A stretch of DNA of 19,102 nt from Gammaproteobacteria bacterium (GCA_020630035.1 JAHDCB010000008.1:1-19102); one strand, 5' to 3'. Positions 1-7,738 are shown, counted from the first letter of the stretch. The notes: generated by a model from the letters alone, not told the origin. Translations and numbers: made by a program.

Positions 1-75
1 CCTGGCAAAGTTTGCCATACCACGGTGTCATTCTGGTGGGAATGACCACGAGGGTGGTTGTGCCAACTTACTCAC
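1..75. repeat. Non-coding stretch with short palindromes
   Basis: I see no gene here. There is a 6-bp palindrome GGCAAA-G-TTTGCC at 4-16, and a 7-bp hairpin GTCATTC/GAATGAC with a 6-base loop at 27-46. Together with the larger inverted repeat that follows, this makes the left edge of the window rich in potential secondary structure. It may be part of a dispersed repeat, but only one copy is visible, so that is inference. Confidence 0.45.
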
Positions 76-78
76 AGA

Positions 79-178
79 GCGTTAGCCGTCAGGGGCTTCT
101 CCGGCCATGAATGGCCGCAGACGAGCCCCCAGGACGGGTATTCCGGCGACCCTCGGAGAAGCCCCTGACGGGTAACGC
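79..178. repeat. Near-perfect 25-bp inverted repeat around a 50-base centre
   Basis: The arms lie at 79-103 and 154-178 and match at 24 of 25 positions; the single mismatch is the seventh base from each outer end. The uninterrupted core of the arm is CGTCAGGGGCTTCTCC. The centre holds a further palindrome, GGCCAT-GA-ATGGCC, that begins inside the left arm. No open reading frame of note is present. The element could be a miniature inverted-repeat element, a REP/BIME-type repeat or a structured RNA. It lies 56 bases beyond the point where the neighbouring ATPase pseudogene loses its homology. Confidence 0.7.
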
Positions 179-234
179 CGAAACGAATTTTATATGCCCC
201 AGCTATTACGCCACATCAGTTTGAATCGCACCCC

Positions 235-723
235 ATAGCCACCCCGGATTTGACGCATAACTGAAATCAGGGTATCACCAACTAAAGCGTCAATTTCGTC
301 CAGAAACAATACAATCGGCTACGTGGATCGCAGACTCCAGTGCTGCAACATGGTCTGCAACAATGACTCTGACGCATAATCTCCACGGTGTGTCTTCAAC
401 CATTGCGTTAATGACTGATCCTGCAGATACACTTCTGCTGCGGATGCAATCGCTGCAACGGTCGCATCTATACCTGCTTTAATCTTGTTACGTGCTACCT
501 GTGCCGTTTCAATGTTCGCATACAAGGCCCGGTAATTACCCTGTTCATTCAGGTTGTTCATCAGCGCCATTAAGCAGGTAGTTTTGCCCGTCTGACGCGG
601 TGCATGCAAGACAAAATAGTGCTGTTGTGCGACTAGGCGTTCGATCTTTGGCAGGTTGATCCGCGTTAGCGGATCAATCATGTAATTCAATTCCGGTTCT
701 GAGGGACCGGCCTGATTAAAAAG
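235..723 (-). pseudogene. Broken AAA-type ATP-binding protein (5' and 3' truncated, internal amber codon)
   Basis: The reading frame carries a P-loop typical of a family of bacterial AAA-like ATP-binding proteins: YFVLHAPRQTGKTT (Walker A), then a stretch on fetching 'YANIET' and, after an in-frame TAG at 319-321, PIVLFLDEIDALVGDTLIS (Walker B, DEID). The homology-like sequence begins without a start codon at about 723 with LFNQAGPSEPEL, where the family, as I recall it, has M-x-x-FN-x-x-G. It ends at about 235 (RQIRGGY), after which the frame reads unrelated residues to a TAA at 190. The only possible start inside it is a TTG at 690. Missing start, nonsense codon and lost C-terminal half together make this a pseudogene. 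It sits where the gene after tolR would be expected. Family assignment is from memory of the motif pattern. Confidence 0.75.
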
Positions 724-752
724 AGCGGTACCCTGGGCGTGTTCCTGGTCAT
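687..752 (-). pseudogene. Possible 5' remnant of tolA
   Basis: An ATG overlaps the tolR stop codon in an ATGA arrangement (749-752) and opens a 21-codon frame beginning MTRNTPRVPLFL that ends in TGA at 687-689. In tol operons tolA usually follows tolR closely and starts with a short basic stretch before a membrane segment. Here the frame runs into the ATPase fragment at about 723 and no membrane segment follows. It may be a truncated tolA start or chance. Confidence 0.25.
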
Positions 753-1189
753 TGCGGCAGCAGGCTCTGTTCAGGCTCAGTGACCAGGCCCACCCGCTGT
801 GCCCCTGCCTGTTGCAAAGTTACCATCAGGCGCATCACCCTGGCATACGACACTGCCTGATCACCCTGCACCAGCACTTGTGCCTGCGGATGTTGCTGTA
901 TCAGCAGACTGGCCTGGGTGAGCAGGGTATCAGCCGCCACCAGTTCACTTTTACCGCCGGGTCGCTGCCAGTGATAACGACCCGTCTCATCCACGCTGAA
1001 GATTAACGGTGGCTCTGCTGCCTGATCAAGTTGTTTCGCCTGGCTGGTCTGTGGCAACTCAACCTCCACACCCTGCGTCAACAGAGGTGCTGTGATCATA
1101 AAAATGATCAACAGAACCAGCATCACATCAATGTAGGGCACCACATTGATCTCTGCGACCAGCGCTGCACGCCTGCGCTGTCTAGGCAT
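749..1189 (-). CDS. tolR: TolR (ExbD/TolR family inner-membrane protein)
   Basis: A 146-residue protein close in length to E. coli TolR (142). The N-terminus is short and basic (MPRQRRRAALVAE), followed by one membrane segment at roughly residues 15-37. That segment contains the essential Asp of the family (NVVPYIDVML, Asp21), which takes part in proton-motive-force use by the Tol-Pal machine. The segment is followed by TQGVEVELPQ and a periplasmic domain ending VGLVTEP, closer to TolR than to ExbD. Start 1189 is preceded by AGGGCAGG and overlaps the end of thiC by 8 bases; an upstream in-frame extension to 1297 would lie inside thiC and is not supported. No tolQ, tolB or pal is visible, and the next frame downstream is broken. 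Confidence 0.85.
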   Translation of the reverse strand: MPRQRRRAALVAEINVVPYIDVMLVLLIIFMITAPLLTQGVEVELPQTSQAKQLDQAAEPPLIFSVDETGRYHWQRPGGKSELVAADTLLTQASLLIQQHPQAQVLVQGDQAVSYARVMRLMVTLQQAGAQRVGLVTEPEQSLLPQ

Positions 1190-3068
1190 ATACCTGCCCT
1201 CCCTGCTCACGGAATTCACCAGCCTTTTCCTGCATTCCTGCCTCCAGCGCCACATCAATATCCTTGAAGCGGTTCTGTGCCGCATACTCGCGCACATCCT
1301 GCGTGATTTTCATGGAGCAGAACTGCGGTCCACACATGGAACAGAAATGCGCTACCTTGGCCGCATCTTTCGGCAATGTCGCATCGTGATATTCCCGCGC
1401 CCGCTCCGGATCCAAGCCCAGATTAAACTGATCTTCCCAACGAAATTCAAACCGCGCCTTAGATAACGCATTGTCACGGATTTGCGCACCCGGCAAGCCC
1501 TTTGCCAAATCTGCCGCATGTGCCGCCAGCTTGTAGGTGACGATACCAGCTCGGACATCTTCTTTATCCGGCAATCCCAGATGTTCCTTCGGCGTGACAT
1601 AACACAACATCGCGGTCCCATACCAACCAATCTGAGCAGCCCCGATGCCAGAGGTAATATGATCATAGCCTGGCGCAATATCTGTGGTCAGTGGCCCCAG
1701 GGTATAAAAAGGTGCTTCATAACAATGTTGCAGCTCCTGCGTCATATTTTCTTTGATCATATGCATCGGCACATGCCCCGGCCCTTCAATCATCACCTGC
1801 ACGTCCTGCTGCCAGGCTCGATGGGTCAATTCACCCAGTGTCTTTAATTCCGCAAACTGTGCCTGATCATTTGCATCTGCAATACAACCAGGGCGCAATC
1901 CATCGCCTAATGAAAATGACACATCGTACGCCCGCATAATCTCGCAAATTTCATCAAAATGGGTATACAGGAAATTTTCCTGATGATGTGCCAGACACCA
2001 TTTCGCCATAATCGAACCACCACGCGACACAATACCGGTCACCCGCTGTGCGGTCATCGGCACATAACGCAATAACACACCAGCATGTATCGTGAAATAA
2101 TCCACGCCCTGCTCAGCCTGCTCAATCAAGGTATCACGCATCATTTCCCAGGTCAGTTCTTCTGCCTTACCACCGACCTTTTCCAACGCCTGATAAATCG
2201 GCACAGTACCCACCGGCATCGGTGCATTCCGCAGGATCCATTCACGCGTTTCGTGAATATGTTTGCCCGTCGACAGATCCATCAGCGTATCCCCACCCCA
2301 GCGCGCCGACCAGACCATCTTTTCCACCTCTTCCGCAATAGAAGAAGTGACCGCTGAATTACCGATATTCGTATTGATCTTGACCCGGAAATTACGCCCG
2401 ATAATCATCGGCTCCAGCTCAGGATGATTGATATTCGCCGGAATAATCGCCCGGCCTGCTGCCACCTCCGAACGGACAAATTCCGGCGTCACCGTTTCCG
2501 GCAGATGCGCGCCCAGATGTTCACCCGGATGTTGTTGTAACAACCCCTGATAGGCCGGATCATTGCGCAGCTCATCCAGTCGCTGTTGTTCGCGAATCGC
2601 CACATATTCCATTTCCGGTGTGATCCTGCCCTGTCGCGCATAATGCATCTGGCTGACTGTCTTACCCGCTAATGCTCGACGCGGTTTGCGCAAATGCGCA
2701 AAGCGCAGATGAGCCGTGGCCGGATCTGCCTGGCGTTGCGCACCGTAGGCTGAACTGGGCCCCGCCAGCTCTGCCGTATCCGCCCGCGCCTGAATCCAGT
2801 CAGATCGTACCGCCGACAACCCTTGCAACAGATCAACAGATGCTGTCGGATCGGTATATAGGCCAGAGGTATCATAAAGATAAATCGGCGGATTCAGCTC
2901 TGTACCCGTGCTGGTCTGTGTTGCTGCCTGATTGATCCGGCGCATCGGCACCCGGATATCCGGCTGCGAACCCGTGACATACACCTTTTCAGAACCAGGG
3001 AAAGGGCGCGTCACTGCGGCAGATAAAGCAACCGTTGTGTCACGTACAGACGTCTGACTGGATGGCAT
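1182..3068 (-). CDS. thiC: Phosphomethylpyrimidine synthase ThiC
   Basis: ThiC is the radical SAM enzyme that converts 5-aminoimidazole ribotide into hydroxymethylpyrimidine phosphate, the pyrimidine half of thiamine. The 628-residue product compares with 631 in E. coli. The C-terminal iron-sulfur motif CSMCGPQFC is intact (Cys576, Cys579, Cys584), and family blocks such as ADTAELAGPSSAYG, GTVPIYQALEKVGG, EGPGHVPMHMI and PLTTDIAPGYDHI are present. I chose start 3068 because GGAG lies 7 bases upstream; a start at 3113 would fall inside the terminator hairpin. No THI-box sequence is recognisable in the 111 bases before it, unusual for thiC. The gene lies just after the rplQ terminator and overlaps tolR at its 3' end. 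Confidence 0.96.
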   Translation of the reverse strand: MPSSQTSVRDTTVALSAAVTRPFPGSEKVYVTGSQPDIRVPMRRINQAATQTSTGTELNPPIYLYDTSGLYTDPTASVDLLQGLSAVRSDWIQARADTAELAGPSSAYGAQRQADPATAHLRFAHLRKPRRALAGKTVSQMHYARQGRITPEMEYVAIREQQRLDELRNDPAYQGLLQQHPGEHLGAHLPETVTPEFVRSEVAAGRAIIPANINHPELEPMIIGRNFRVKINTNIGNSAVTSSIAEEVEKMVWSARWGGDTLMDLSTGKHIHETREWILRNAPMPVGTVPIYQALEKVGGKAEELTWEMMRDTLIEQAEQGVDYFTIHAGVLLRYVPMTAQRVTGIVSRGGSIMAKWCLAHHQENFLYTHFDEICEIMRAYDVSFSLGDGLRPGCIADANDQAQFAELKTLGELTHRAWQQDVQVMIEGPGHVPMHMIKENMTQELQHCYEAPFYTLGPLTTDIAPGYDHITSGIGAAQIGWYGTAMLCYVTPKEHLGLPDKEDVRAGIVTYKLAAHAADLAKGLPGAQIRDNALSKARFEFRWEDQFNLGLDPERAREYHDATLPKDAAKVAHFCSMCGPQFCSMKITQDVREYAAQNRFKDIDVALEAGMQEKAGEFREQGGQVYA

Positions 3069-3098
3069 CCTGCATCTCCAAAATTCAAAATGACAAAC

Positions 3099-3127
3099 AA
3101 AAAAAGCCCCCATAAATGGAGGCTTTT
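3099..3127 (-). terminator. Rho-independent terminator after rplQ
   Basis: On the minus strand the stem AAAAGCC/GGCTTTT (arms 3121-3127 and 3102-3108) continues across one mismatch into CCA/TGG, with a loop TTTA, and runs into an unbroken T tract. It stands about 50 bases past the rplQ stop and about 30 bases before the thiC start. It is well placed to end the ribosomal transcript and separate it from thiC. Confidence 0.85.
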
Positions 3128-3179
3128 CGTTATCTGGTAGCTGCGATTACAGCAATCCGAAGGCAAATTATCACATCAT

Positions 3180-3605
3180 TTACTGCTTGGCAGGCATTTG
3201 CTCTTCATCGTGTTCTTCAAGGTCATCATCATCTGTTGTTTCCGGAATTGGCCGATCCACCAGTTCGACAAAGGCCATAGGGGCCTTATCACCAATCCGA
3301 TAGCCACACTTCAGCAAACGGACATAACCCCCAGGGCGTTCCAGATAACGTGGGCCCAGCTCACTGAATAATTTACCGACAGCAACTTTATCACGCAAAC
3401 GAGCAAAGGCCAGGCGGCGGTTAGCAACACTATCTGTACCAGCCAACGTAATCAGCGGCTCTACAACCCGACGCAGTTCCTTCGCCTTCGGGACAGTTGT
3501 CTTAATCAATTCATGTTCAAACAGCGACACTGCCATATTACGAAACATCGCTTTACGGTGCGCGCTGGTGCGATTCAGATGCCGCCCGGACTTACGGTGA
3601 CGCAT
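3180..3605 (-). CDS. rplQ: Large subunit ribosomal protein L17
   Basis: The N-terminus MRHRKSGRHLNRTSAHRKAM and the block KTTVPKAKELRRVVEPLITL identify L17, which sits near the peptide exit tunnel of the 50S subunit. The protein has 141 residues against 127 in E. coli. The extra length is a strongly acidic C-terminal tail (DDDDLEEHDEEQ) that follows the normal end of the fold near VELVDRP. It is the last gene of the alpha block, 62 bases after rpoA, and is followed by a clear terminator. Confidence 0.97.
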   Translation of the reverse strand: MRHRKSGRHLNRTSAHRKAMFRNMAVSLFEHELIKTTVPKAKELRRVVEPLITLAGTDSVANRRLAFARLRDKVAVGKLFSELGPRYLERPGGYVRLLKCGYRIGDKAPMAFVELVDRPIPETTDDDDLEEHDEEQMPAKQ

Positions 3606-3667
3606 GATAAAAACTCAATCTCAGGATTCCCTGCCACAAGCAGCGGGGACAAAATAAAAATAAAGGG

Positions 3668-4648
3668 TCAGCTCAGATGCTCGGGTGGCCAGCTCTCTAA
3701 CTGCACTCCCAAAGACAAGCCTCGTGTCGCCAGCACATCTTTAATCTCAGTCAGCGACTTCTTACCCAGATTGGGGGTTTTTAATAACTCCATCTCAGTG
3801 CGTTGCACCAGATCGCCAATCAACAAAATATGTTCGGCCTTCAGACAATTCGCCGAACGCACCGTTAGCTCTAAATCATCTACCGGGCGTAACAGAATCG
3901 GATCAATTGACGGTTCAGCCACAGCAGGCTCATCGACTATTGTCTGATCCAGCAAGACAAAGTGGGCCAGCTGATCCTGCAAAATCGTCGCGGCATAACG
4001 AATCGCATCTTCCGGATCAATCGTACCGTCGGTCGCAATATCAATGACCAGCCGATCCAGGTCTGTACGCTGCTCCACCCGTGCCGCTTCCACCAGATAA
4101 GCTACCTGGCGTATCGGGGTATAACTGGCATCTAATCGCAAACAACCCAGTGGCCGCTCTTCTGCATTCCCTTGTCCACGATTAACCGCAGGCTCATAAC
4201 CCCGACCACGACAAACCTTCATCGTCATGGTTAGTCGGGTATCTCCGGTCAGACGGGCGATCACATGCTCCGGATTCATAATCCGGATATTGTGTGTTAA
4301 CTCAATATCTGCTGCAGTCACAACTGCCGGACCGGCAACATCCAGACGAATCGTTGCCTCGTCACGATCAGGCATGACCAGCGCGATATCCTTCAGATTA
4401 AGCAGGATCTCCAGCACGTCTTCCTGCACATCTTCTATACTGCTGTATTCATGCAGAACGCCTTCAATCTGTGCTTCTACAATAGCGCAGCCTGGCATAG
4501 AAGACAGCAAAATACGCCGTAATGCATTTCCCAGGGTATGCCCGAAGCCACGCTCCAGCGGCTCCAGAGATACTTTCGCTCGATAATCATCCTGGGTTTC
4601 AATATTGATGATACGAGGTGTGAGGAATTCGGTGACGGAATCCGCCAT
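3668..4648 (-). CDS. rpoA: RNA polymerase alpha subunit
   Basis: The 326-residue product (329 in E. coli) carries the assembly domain block LEPLERGFGHTLGNALRRIL near residue 35, and a C-terminal domain from about residue 240 with TVRSANCLKAE and NLGKKSLTEIKDVL. The Arg of TVRSANCLK corresponds to E. coli Arg265, which contacts UP-element DNA and activators. Start 4648 gives MADSVTEF, matching the family N-terminus (MQGSVTEF in E. coli), with AGAGG 7 bases upstream. The possible start 33 bases further upstream overlaps rpsD and is not supported. Confidence 0.97.
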   Translation of the reverse strand: MADSVTEFLTPRIINIETQDDYRAKVSLEPLERGFGHTLGNALRRILLSSMPGCAIVEAQIEGVLHEYSSIEDVQEDVLEILLNLKDIALVMPDRDEATIRLDVAGPAVVTAADIELTHNIRIMNPEHVIARLTGDTRLTMTMKVCRGRGYEPAVNRGQGNAEERPLGCLRLDASYTPIRQVAYLVEAARVEQRTDLDRLVIDIATDGTIDPEDAIRYAATILQDQLAHFVLLDQTIVDEPAVAEPSIDPILLRPVDDLELTVRSANCLKAEHILLIGDLVQRTEMELLKTPNLGKKSLTEIKDVLATRGLSLGVQLESWPPEHLS

Positions 4649-4658
4649 GGATAAGCCT

Positions 4659-5279
4659 CTATTTAGAGTAAAGTTCAACAACTAACTGTTCATTAACCTC
4701 AGCAGACAATTCAGCCCGGTCAGGATGACGTCTGAAGGTTCCCTGTAAGGCATCTGCCCGGATTTCTAACCATTCTGGTTGATCATACCGGGCCGCAATC
4801 TCTAAAGACTGCTTGATCCGTGCCTGCTTTTTCGCTTTTTCAGTAATCGCAATACAATCATCCACATTCACCCGGTAGGAGGGGATGTTGATCTGCTTAC
4901 CATTGACTTCAATGGCCTTATGACTAACTAATTGCCGGGCCTCAGCACGTGTTGCACCAAAGCCCATGCGATACACCACATTATCCAGGCGGCTTTCTAA
5001 TAAGCGCAATAAATTTTCACCGGTTGGCCCTTTATTCTGGTCTGCTTCCCGATAATAATTACGAAACTGACGTTCCAACACGCCATATAAACGACGCAAT
5101 TTTTGCTTCTCACGTAACTGAACGCCATAATCAGACAGGCGCTGCCGACGATCGCCTTTCTGTCCAGGAGCTTTTTCCAGATTACATTTTGAATCTATTG
5201 GTCGTGCGCGGCTTTTCAGAAACAAATCTGTGCCTTCACGACGCATCAATTTACATTTCGGGCCCAGATAGCGTGCCAT
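4659..5279 (-). CDS. rpsD: Small subunit ribosomal protein S4
   Basis: A 206-residue protein, the same length as in E. coli, beginning MARYLGPKCKLMRREGTDLF. The S4 RNA-binding domain is seen in ESRLDNVVYRMGFGATRAEA and the following SHKAIEVNGKQINIPSYRV. S4 starts 30S assembly by binding the 5' domain of 16S rRNA, and in E. coli it represses translation of the alpha operon. It lies 15 bases after rpsK and 10 bases before rpoA. Confidence 0.97.
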   Translation of the reverse strand: MARYLGPKCKLMRREGTDLFLKSRARPIDSKCNLEKAPGQKGDRRQRLSDYGVQLREKQKLRRLYGVLERQFRNYYREADQNKGPTGENLLRLLESRLDNVVYRMGFGATRAEARQLVSHKAIEVNGKQINIPSYRVNVDDCIAITEKAKKQARIKQSLEIAARYDQPEWLEIRADALQGTFRRHPDRAELSAEVNEQLVVELYSK

Positions 5280-5294
5280 TCTTTCAACTCCAGA

Positions 5295-5678
5295 TCAGAC
5301 GCGACGTTTTTTCGGGGGACGGCAACCATTGTGCGGAATGGGCGTGGTATCCACAATGCTAGTGATTTTAAAACCCAGTGAGTTTAGACCACGGACAGCG
5401 GACTCCCGACCAGGGCCAGGACCTTTCACATTCACATCCAGGTTTTTCATCCCGTAATCTTTGGCCTTTTCACCAGCCCGCGTCGCCGCAACCTGTGCCG
5501 CGAATGGGGTGCTTTTACGCGAACCACGAAAGCCAGAACCACCTGAAGTCGCCCAGCATAGTGCATTGCCCTGACGATCGGTGATCATCACAATGGTGTT
5601 ATTGAATGACGCATGAATATGCGCAATACCGTCAACAACAACCTTTTTTACCTTTTTTTTCGGCGCAGGTTTAGCCAT
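5295..5678 (-). CDS. rpsK: Small subunit ribosomal protein S11
   Basis: A 127-residue protein (129 in E. coli) with HIHASFNNTIVMITDRQGN, SGGSGFRGSRKSTPFAAQVA and the C-terminal TPIPHNGCRPPKKRRV. These are hallmark segments of S11, which forms the 30S platform near the 3' end of 16S rRNA. The lysine-rich start MAKPAPKKKVKKVV is normal for the family. It is closely spaced between rpsM and rpsD. Confidence 0.97.
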   Translation of the reverse strand: MAKPAPKKKVKKVVVDGIAHIHASFNNTIVMITDRQGNALCWATSGGSGFRGSRKSTPFAAQVAATRAGEKAKDYGMKNLDVNVKGPGPGRESAVRGLNSLGFKITSIVDTTPIPHNGCRPPKKRRV

Positions 5679-5700
5679 ATGTTTCGTCCCGAAAACTCAA

Positions 5701-6057
5701 TTACTTCTTAATCGGCCGACGCGGCCCCTTACGAGTCCGCGCATTCGTTTTCGTGCGTTGTCCACGCACCGGCAACCCGCGTCGATGCCGAATGCCCCGG
5801 TTCGTACCCAGATCCATCAAACGCTTGATGTTCATAGATACTTCTCGGCGCAAATCACCTTCAATCGTGTATCTGCCAACCTCTACCCGTAACCGCTCCA
5901 GCTCAGCGTCGTTCAGCTCTATGATTTTAGCAGCTGGGTTCACCTTAGCAGCAGCACAAATACGCGCCGCCAGGGTTGCACCAACACCATAGATCGAACG
6001 TAACGCAATCACTGTGTGCTTACGATCAGGTATATTTACTCCGGCAATACGGGCCAT
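5701..6057 (-). CDS. rpsM: Small subunit ribosomal protein S13
   Basis: A 118-residue protein, identical in length to E. coli S13, starting MARIAGVNIPDRKHTVIALR. It ends with the basic tail GQRTKTNARTRKGPRRPIKK, which reaches the P-site tRNA and the subunit bridge. A helix-two-turn-helix signature, LGTNRGIRHRRGLPVRGQRT, is present. As the first gene of the alpha block it would carry the S4 translational target in its leader if regulation is as in E. coli; the 34-base gap to rpmJ is short, and I did not identify the pseudoknot. Confidence 0.97.
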   Translation of the reverse strand: MARIAGVNIPDRKHTVIALRSIYGVGATLAARICAAAKVNPAAKIIELNDAELERLRVEVGRYTIEGDLRREVSMNIKRLMDLGTNRGIRHRRGLPVRGQRTKTNARTRKGPRRPIKK

Positions 6058-6091
6058 CAGCCAACTCTCCTCAACTTATCAGGCACGATCT

Positions 6092-6205
6092 TTAACCTTG
6101 ACGCTGTTTATGTCTCGGATCAGAACAAATCACCCGCACCACACCGTGACGCTTGATAATTTTACAATTACGACACATCCGCTTAACCGAGGCGCGCACT
6201 TTCAT
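6092..6205 (-). CDS. rpmJ: Large subunit ribosomal protein L36
   Basis: A 37-residue protein, MKVRASVKRMCRNCKIIKRH followed by GVVRVICSDPRHKQRQG. The zinc-binding set Cys11, Cys14, Cys27 and His32 is complete, so this is the C+ (zinc) form of L36. E. coli L36 has 38 residues. It sits between secY and rpsM, its standard place at the end of the spc block. Confidence 0.96.
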   Translation of the reverse strand: MKVRASVKRMCRNCKIIKRHGVVRVICSDPRHKQRQG

Positions 6206-6247
6206 CGCCAAACTCCAGAAAAATCAATCTATAACCGGAAAACGTGT

Positions 6248-7588
6248 TTAGCGCAGATGACTGCGACCAGCACCGCCTCGCTTCAGATTCGCCTTCTTCA
6301 TCAGACCTTCATACTGATGCGACATCATGTGCGACTGCACTTGGGTAATGAAATCCATTACCACAACGACGACAATCAATAAAGAAGTTCCACCAAAATA
6401 AAACGGCACGTTCCAACCAACAATCAGAAACTCCGGCAACAAACACACACCGGCAATATACAAGGCACCAACCAGAGTCAGGCGTGACATGACATCGTCA
6501 ATATAAGACGCTGTCTGCTCGCCCGGACGAATCCCTGGAATAAAGGCGCCAGAACGTTTCAGATTATCTGCAGTATCCTGCGAATTAAAGACTAATGCTG
6601 TGTAAAAGAAACAGAAGAAAATAATCGCTGCAGCATACAAAAAGATATAGATCGGCTCACCTGGCGAGACCAGTGCGATCATATCCTGCAACCAGCGCAT
6701 ATCTTGTGTATTGCCCGCCCACTGCGCCAGAGTTGTCGGAAATAAAATAATGCTGGAAGCAAAAATCGGCGGAATCACACCTGCCATGTTCAGCTTCAAC
6801 GGCAAATGACTGCTCTGCGCTGCATACATCTTCCGACCCTGCTGGCGCTTCGCATAATTCACTGTAATGCGGCGTTGCCCTCGTTCGACAAACACCACAA
6901 AGCCAGTCACAACAATCGCCATAGTGAACAGGAACAACGCAAACAACGCGTTCATTTCACCATTGCTGACCAGCTCAATCACACTACCAATCGCTGCAGG
7001 CAGGCCGGCCACAATGCCGGCAAAAATAATCAGCGAAATACCGTTGCCCAAACCACGCTCAGTGATTTGTTCACCTAACCACATCAGAAACATCGTGCCG
7101 GTGACCAGCGAGACGGTCGCGGTAAAGATAAAGGCAGAACCACCATATACCAGCAGACCACTACCAAACTGACCACTTTCTAGTGCAATGGAAATACCGA
7201 GTGCCTGGAAAGTTGCCAGCCCCAGAGTACCATACCGTGTGTATTGCGTGATCTTACGTCGACCAGATTCACCTTCTTTTTTCAGCTGTTCCAGACTCGG
7301 AATCACTGCCGTCATCAACTGCACAATAATAGAAGCAGAGATATACGGCATGATGCCCAGTGCAAACAAGCTGGCACGACTCAGAGCACCGCCTGAAAAC
7401 ATGTTGAACATGTCCAGAATGGTGCCTTGCTGTTGTTCAAACAAAACAGCCAGTGCTTCCGGGTTGACTCCGGGAACCGGAATAAAGGTGCCAATCCGAT
7501 AAATGATCAGGGCACCCAGCACAAAAAACAAACGCTGGCGCAGCTCTGCAAGCTTACCCAACGATGCCGTTCCCGGGCCAAATGCCAT
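6248..7588 (-). CDS. secY: Preprotein translocase subunit SecY
   Basis: The 446-residue membrane protein (443 in E. coli) forms the channel of the SecYEG translocon. Ten hydrophobic segments can be followed, the first at about residues 20-38 with RIGTFIPVPGV after it. Cytoplasmic loop signatures are present: EGESGRRKITQYTRYGTL, GEQITERGLGNGISLIIFAG, QQGRKMYAAQSSHLPLKLN and DNLKRSGAFIPGIRPGEQT. The start at 7588 has AAAAGGTAG upstream. The 137-base gap between rplO and secY is wide for this operon and contains two hairpins. Confidence 0.97.
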   Translation of the reverse strand: MAFGPGTASLGKLAELRQRLFFVLGALIIYRIGTFIPVPGVNPEALAVLFEQQQGTILDMFNMFSGGALSRASLFALGIMPYISASIIVQLMTAVIPSLEQLKKEGESGRRKITQYTRYGTLGLATFQALGISIALESGQFGSGLLVYGGSAFIFTATVSLVTGTMFLMWLGEQITERGLGNGISLIIFAGIVAGLPAAIGSVIELVSNGEMNALFALFLFTMAIVVTGFVVFVERGQRRITVNYAKRQQGRKMYAAQSSHLPLKLNMAGVIPPIFASSIILFPTTLAQWAGNTQDMRWLQDMIALVSPGEPIYIFLYAAAIIFFCFFYTALVFNSQDTADNLKRSGAFIPGIRPGEQTASYIDDVMSRLTLVGALYIAGVCLLPEFLIVGWNVPFYFGGTSLLIVVVVVMDFITQVQSHMMSHQYEGLMKKANLKRGGAGRSHLR

Positions 7589-7693
7589 AATGATCTACCT
7601 TTTAACTATATCCGCCAGATTTTTGTTCAACATTCATCTGTGCTCAAACAATCTGTAGGGCATCTCCAAAAACGTCGCGAACGCAATAGTATT

Positions 7694-7706
7694 CAGGAGT
7701 GTCCTG
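7694..7706 (-). other. Small hairpin in the rplO-secY gap
   Basis: CAGGA-CAC-TCCTG on the minus strand forms a 5-bp stem with a 3-base loop, 8 bases beyond the larger hairpin that spans the rplO stop. No T tract follows. It may contribute to mRNA folding or processing between rplO and secY. Confidence 0.35.
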
Positions 7707-7714
7707 TCATCGTT

Positions 7715-7738
7715 GATTGAGGTGACTACTCCTCAATC
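7715..7738 (-). other. Hairpin spanning the rplO stop codon
   Basis: GATTGAGG and CCTCAATC form a perfect 8-bp stem with an 8-base loop that contains the rplO stop codon TAG. No T run follows, so it is not a classical Rho-independent terminator. An RNA processing, stability or attenuation site between rplO and secY is possible. Confidence 0.5.

Noticed and set aside
79..178. Integron attC site
   Set aside because: The ends carry GTT on the left and AAC on the right, the reverse of attC core sites, and the RRR/YYY positions do not fit. No integrase or cassette array is visible.
3069..3113. thiC start at 3113 (15 residues longer)
   Set aside because: That start lies within the terminator hairpin and has no ribosome binding site, while 3068 has GGAG at good spacing and the family-like N-terminus.
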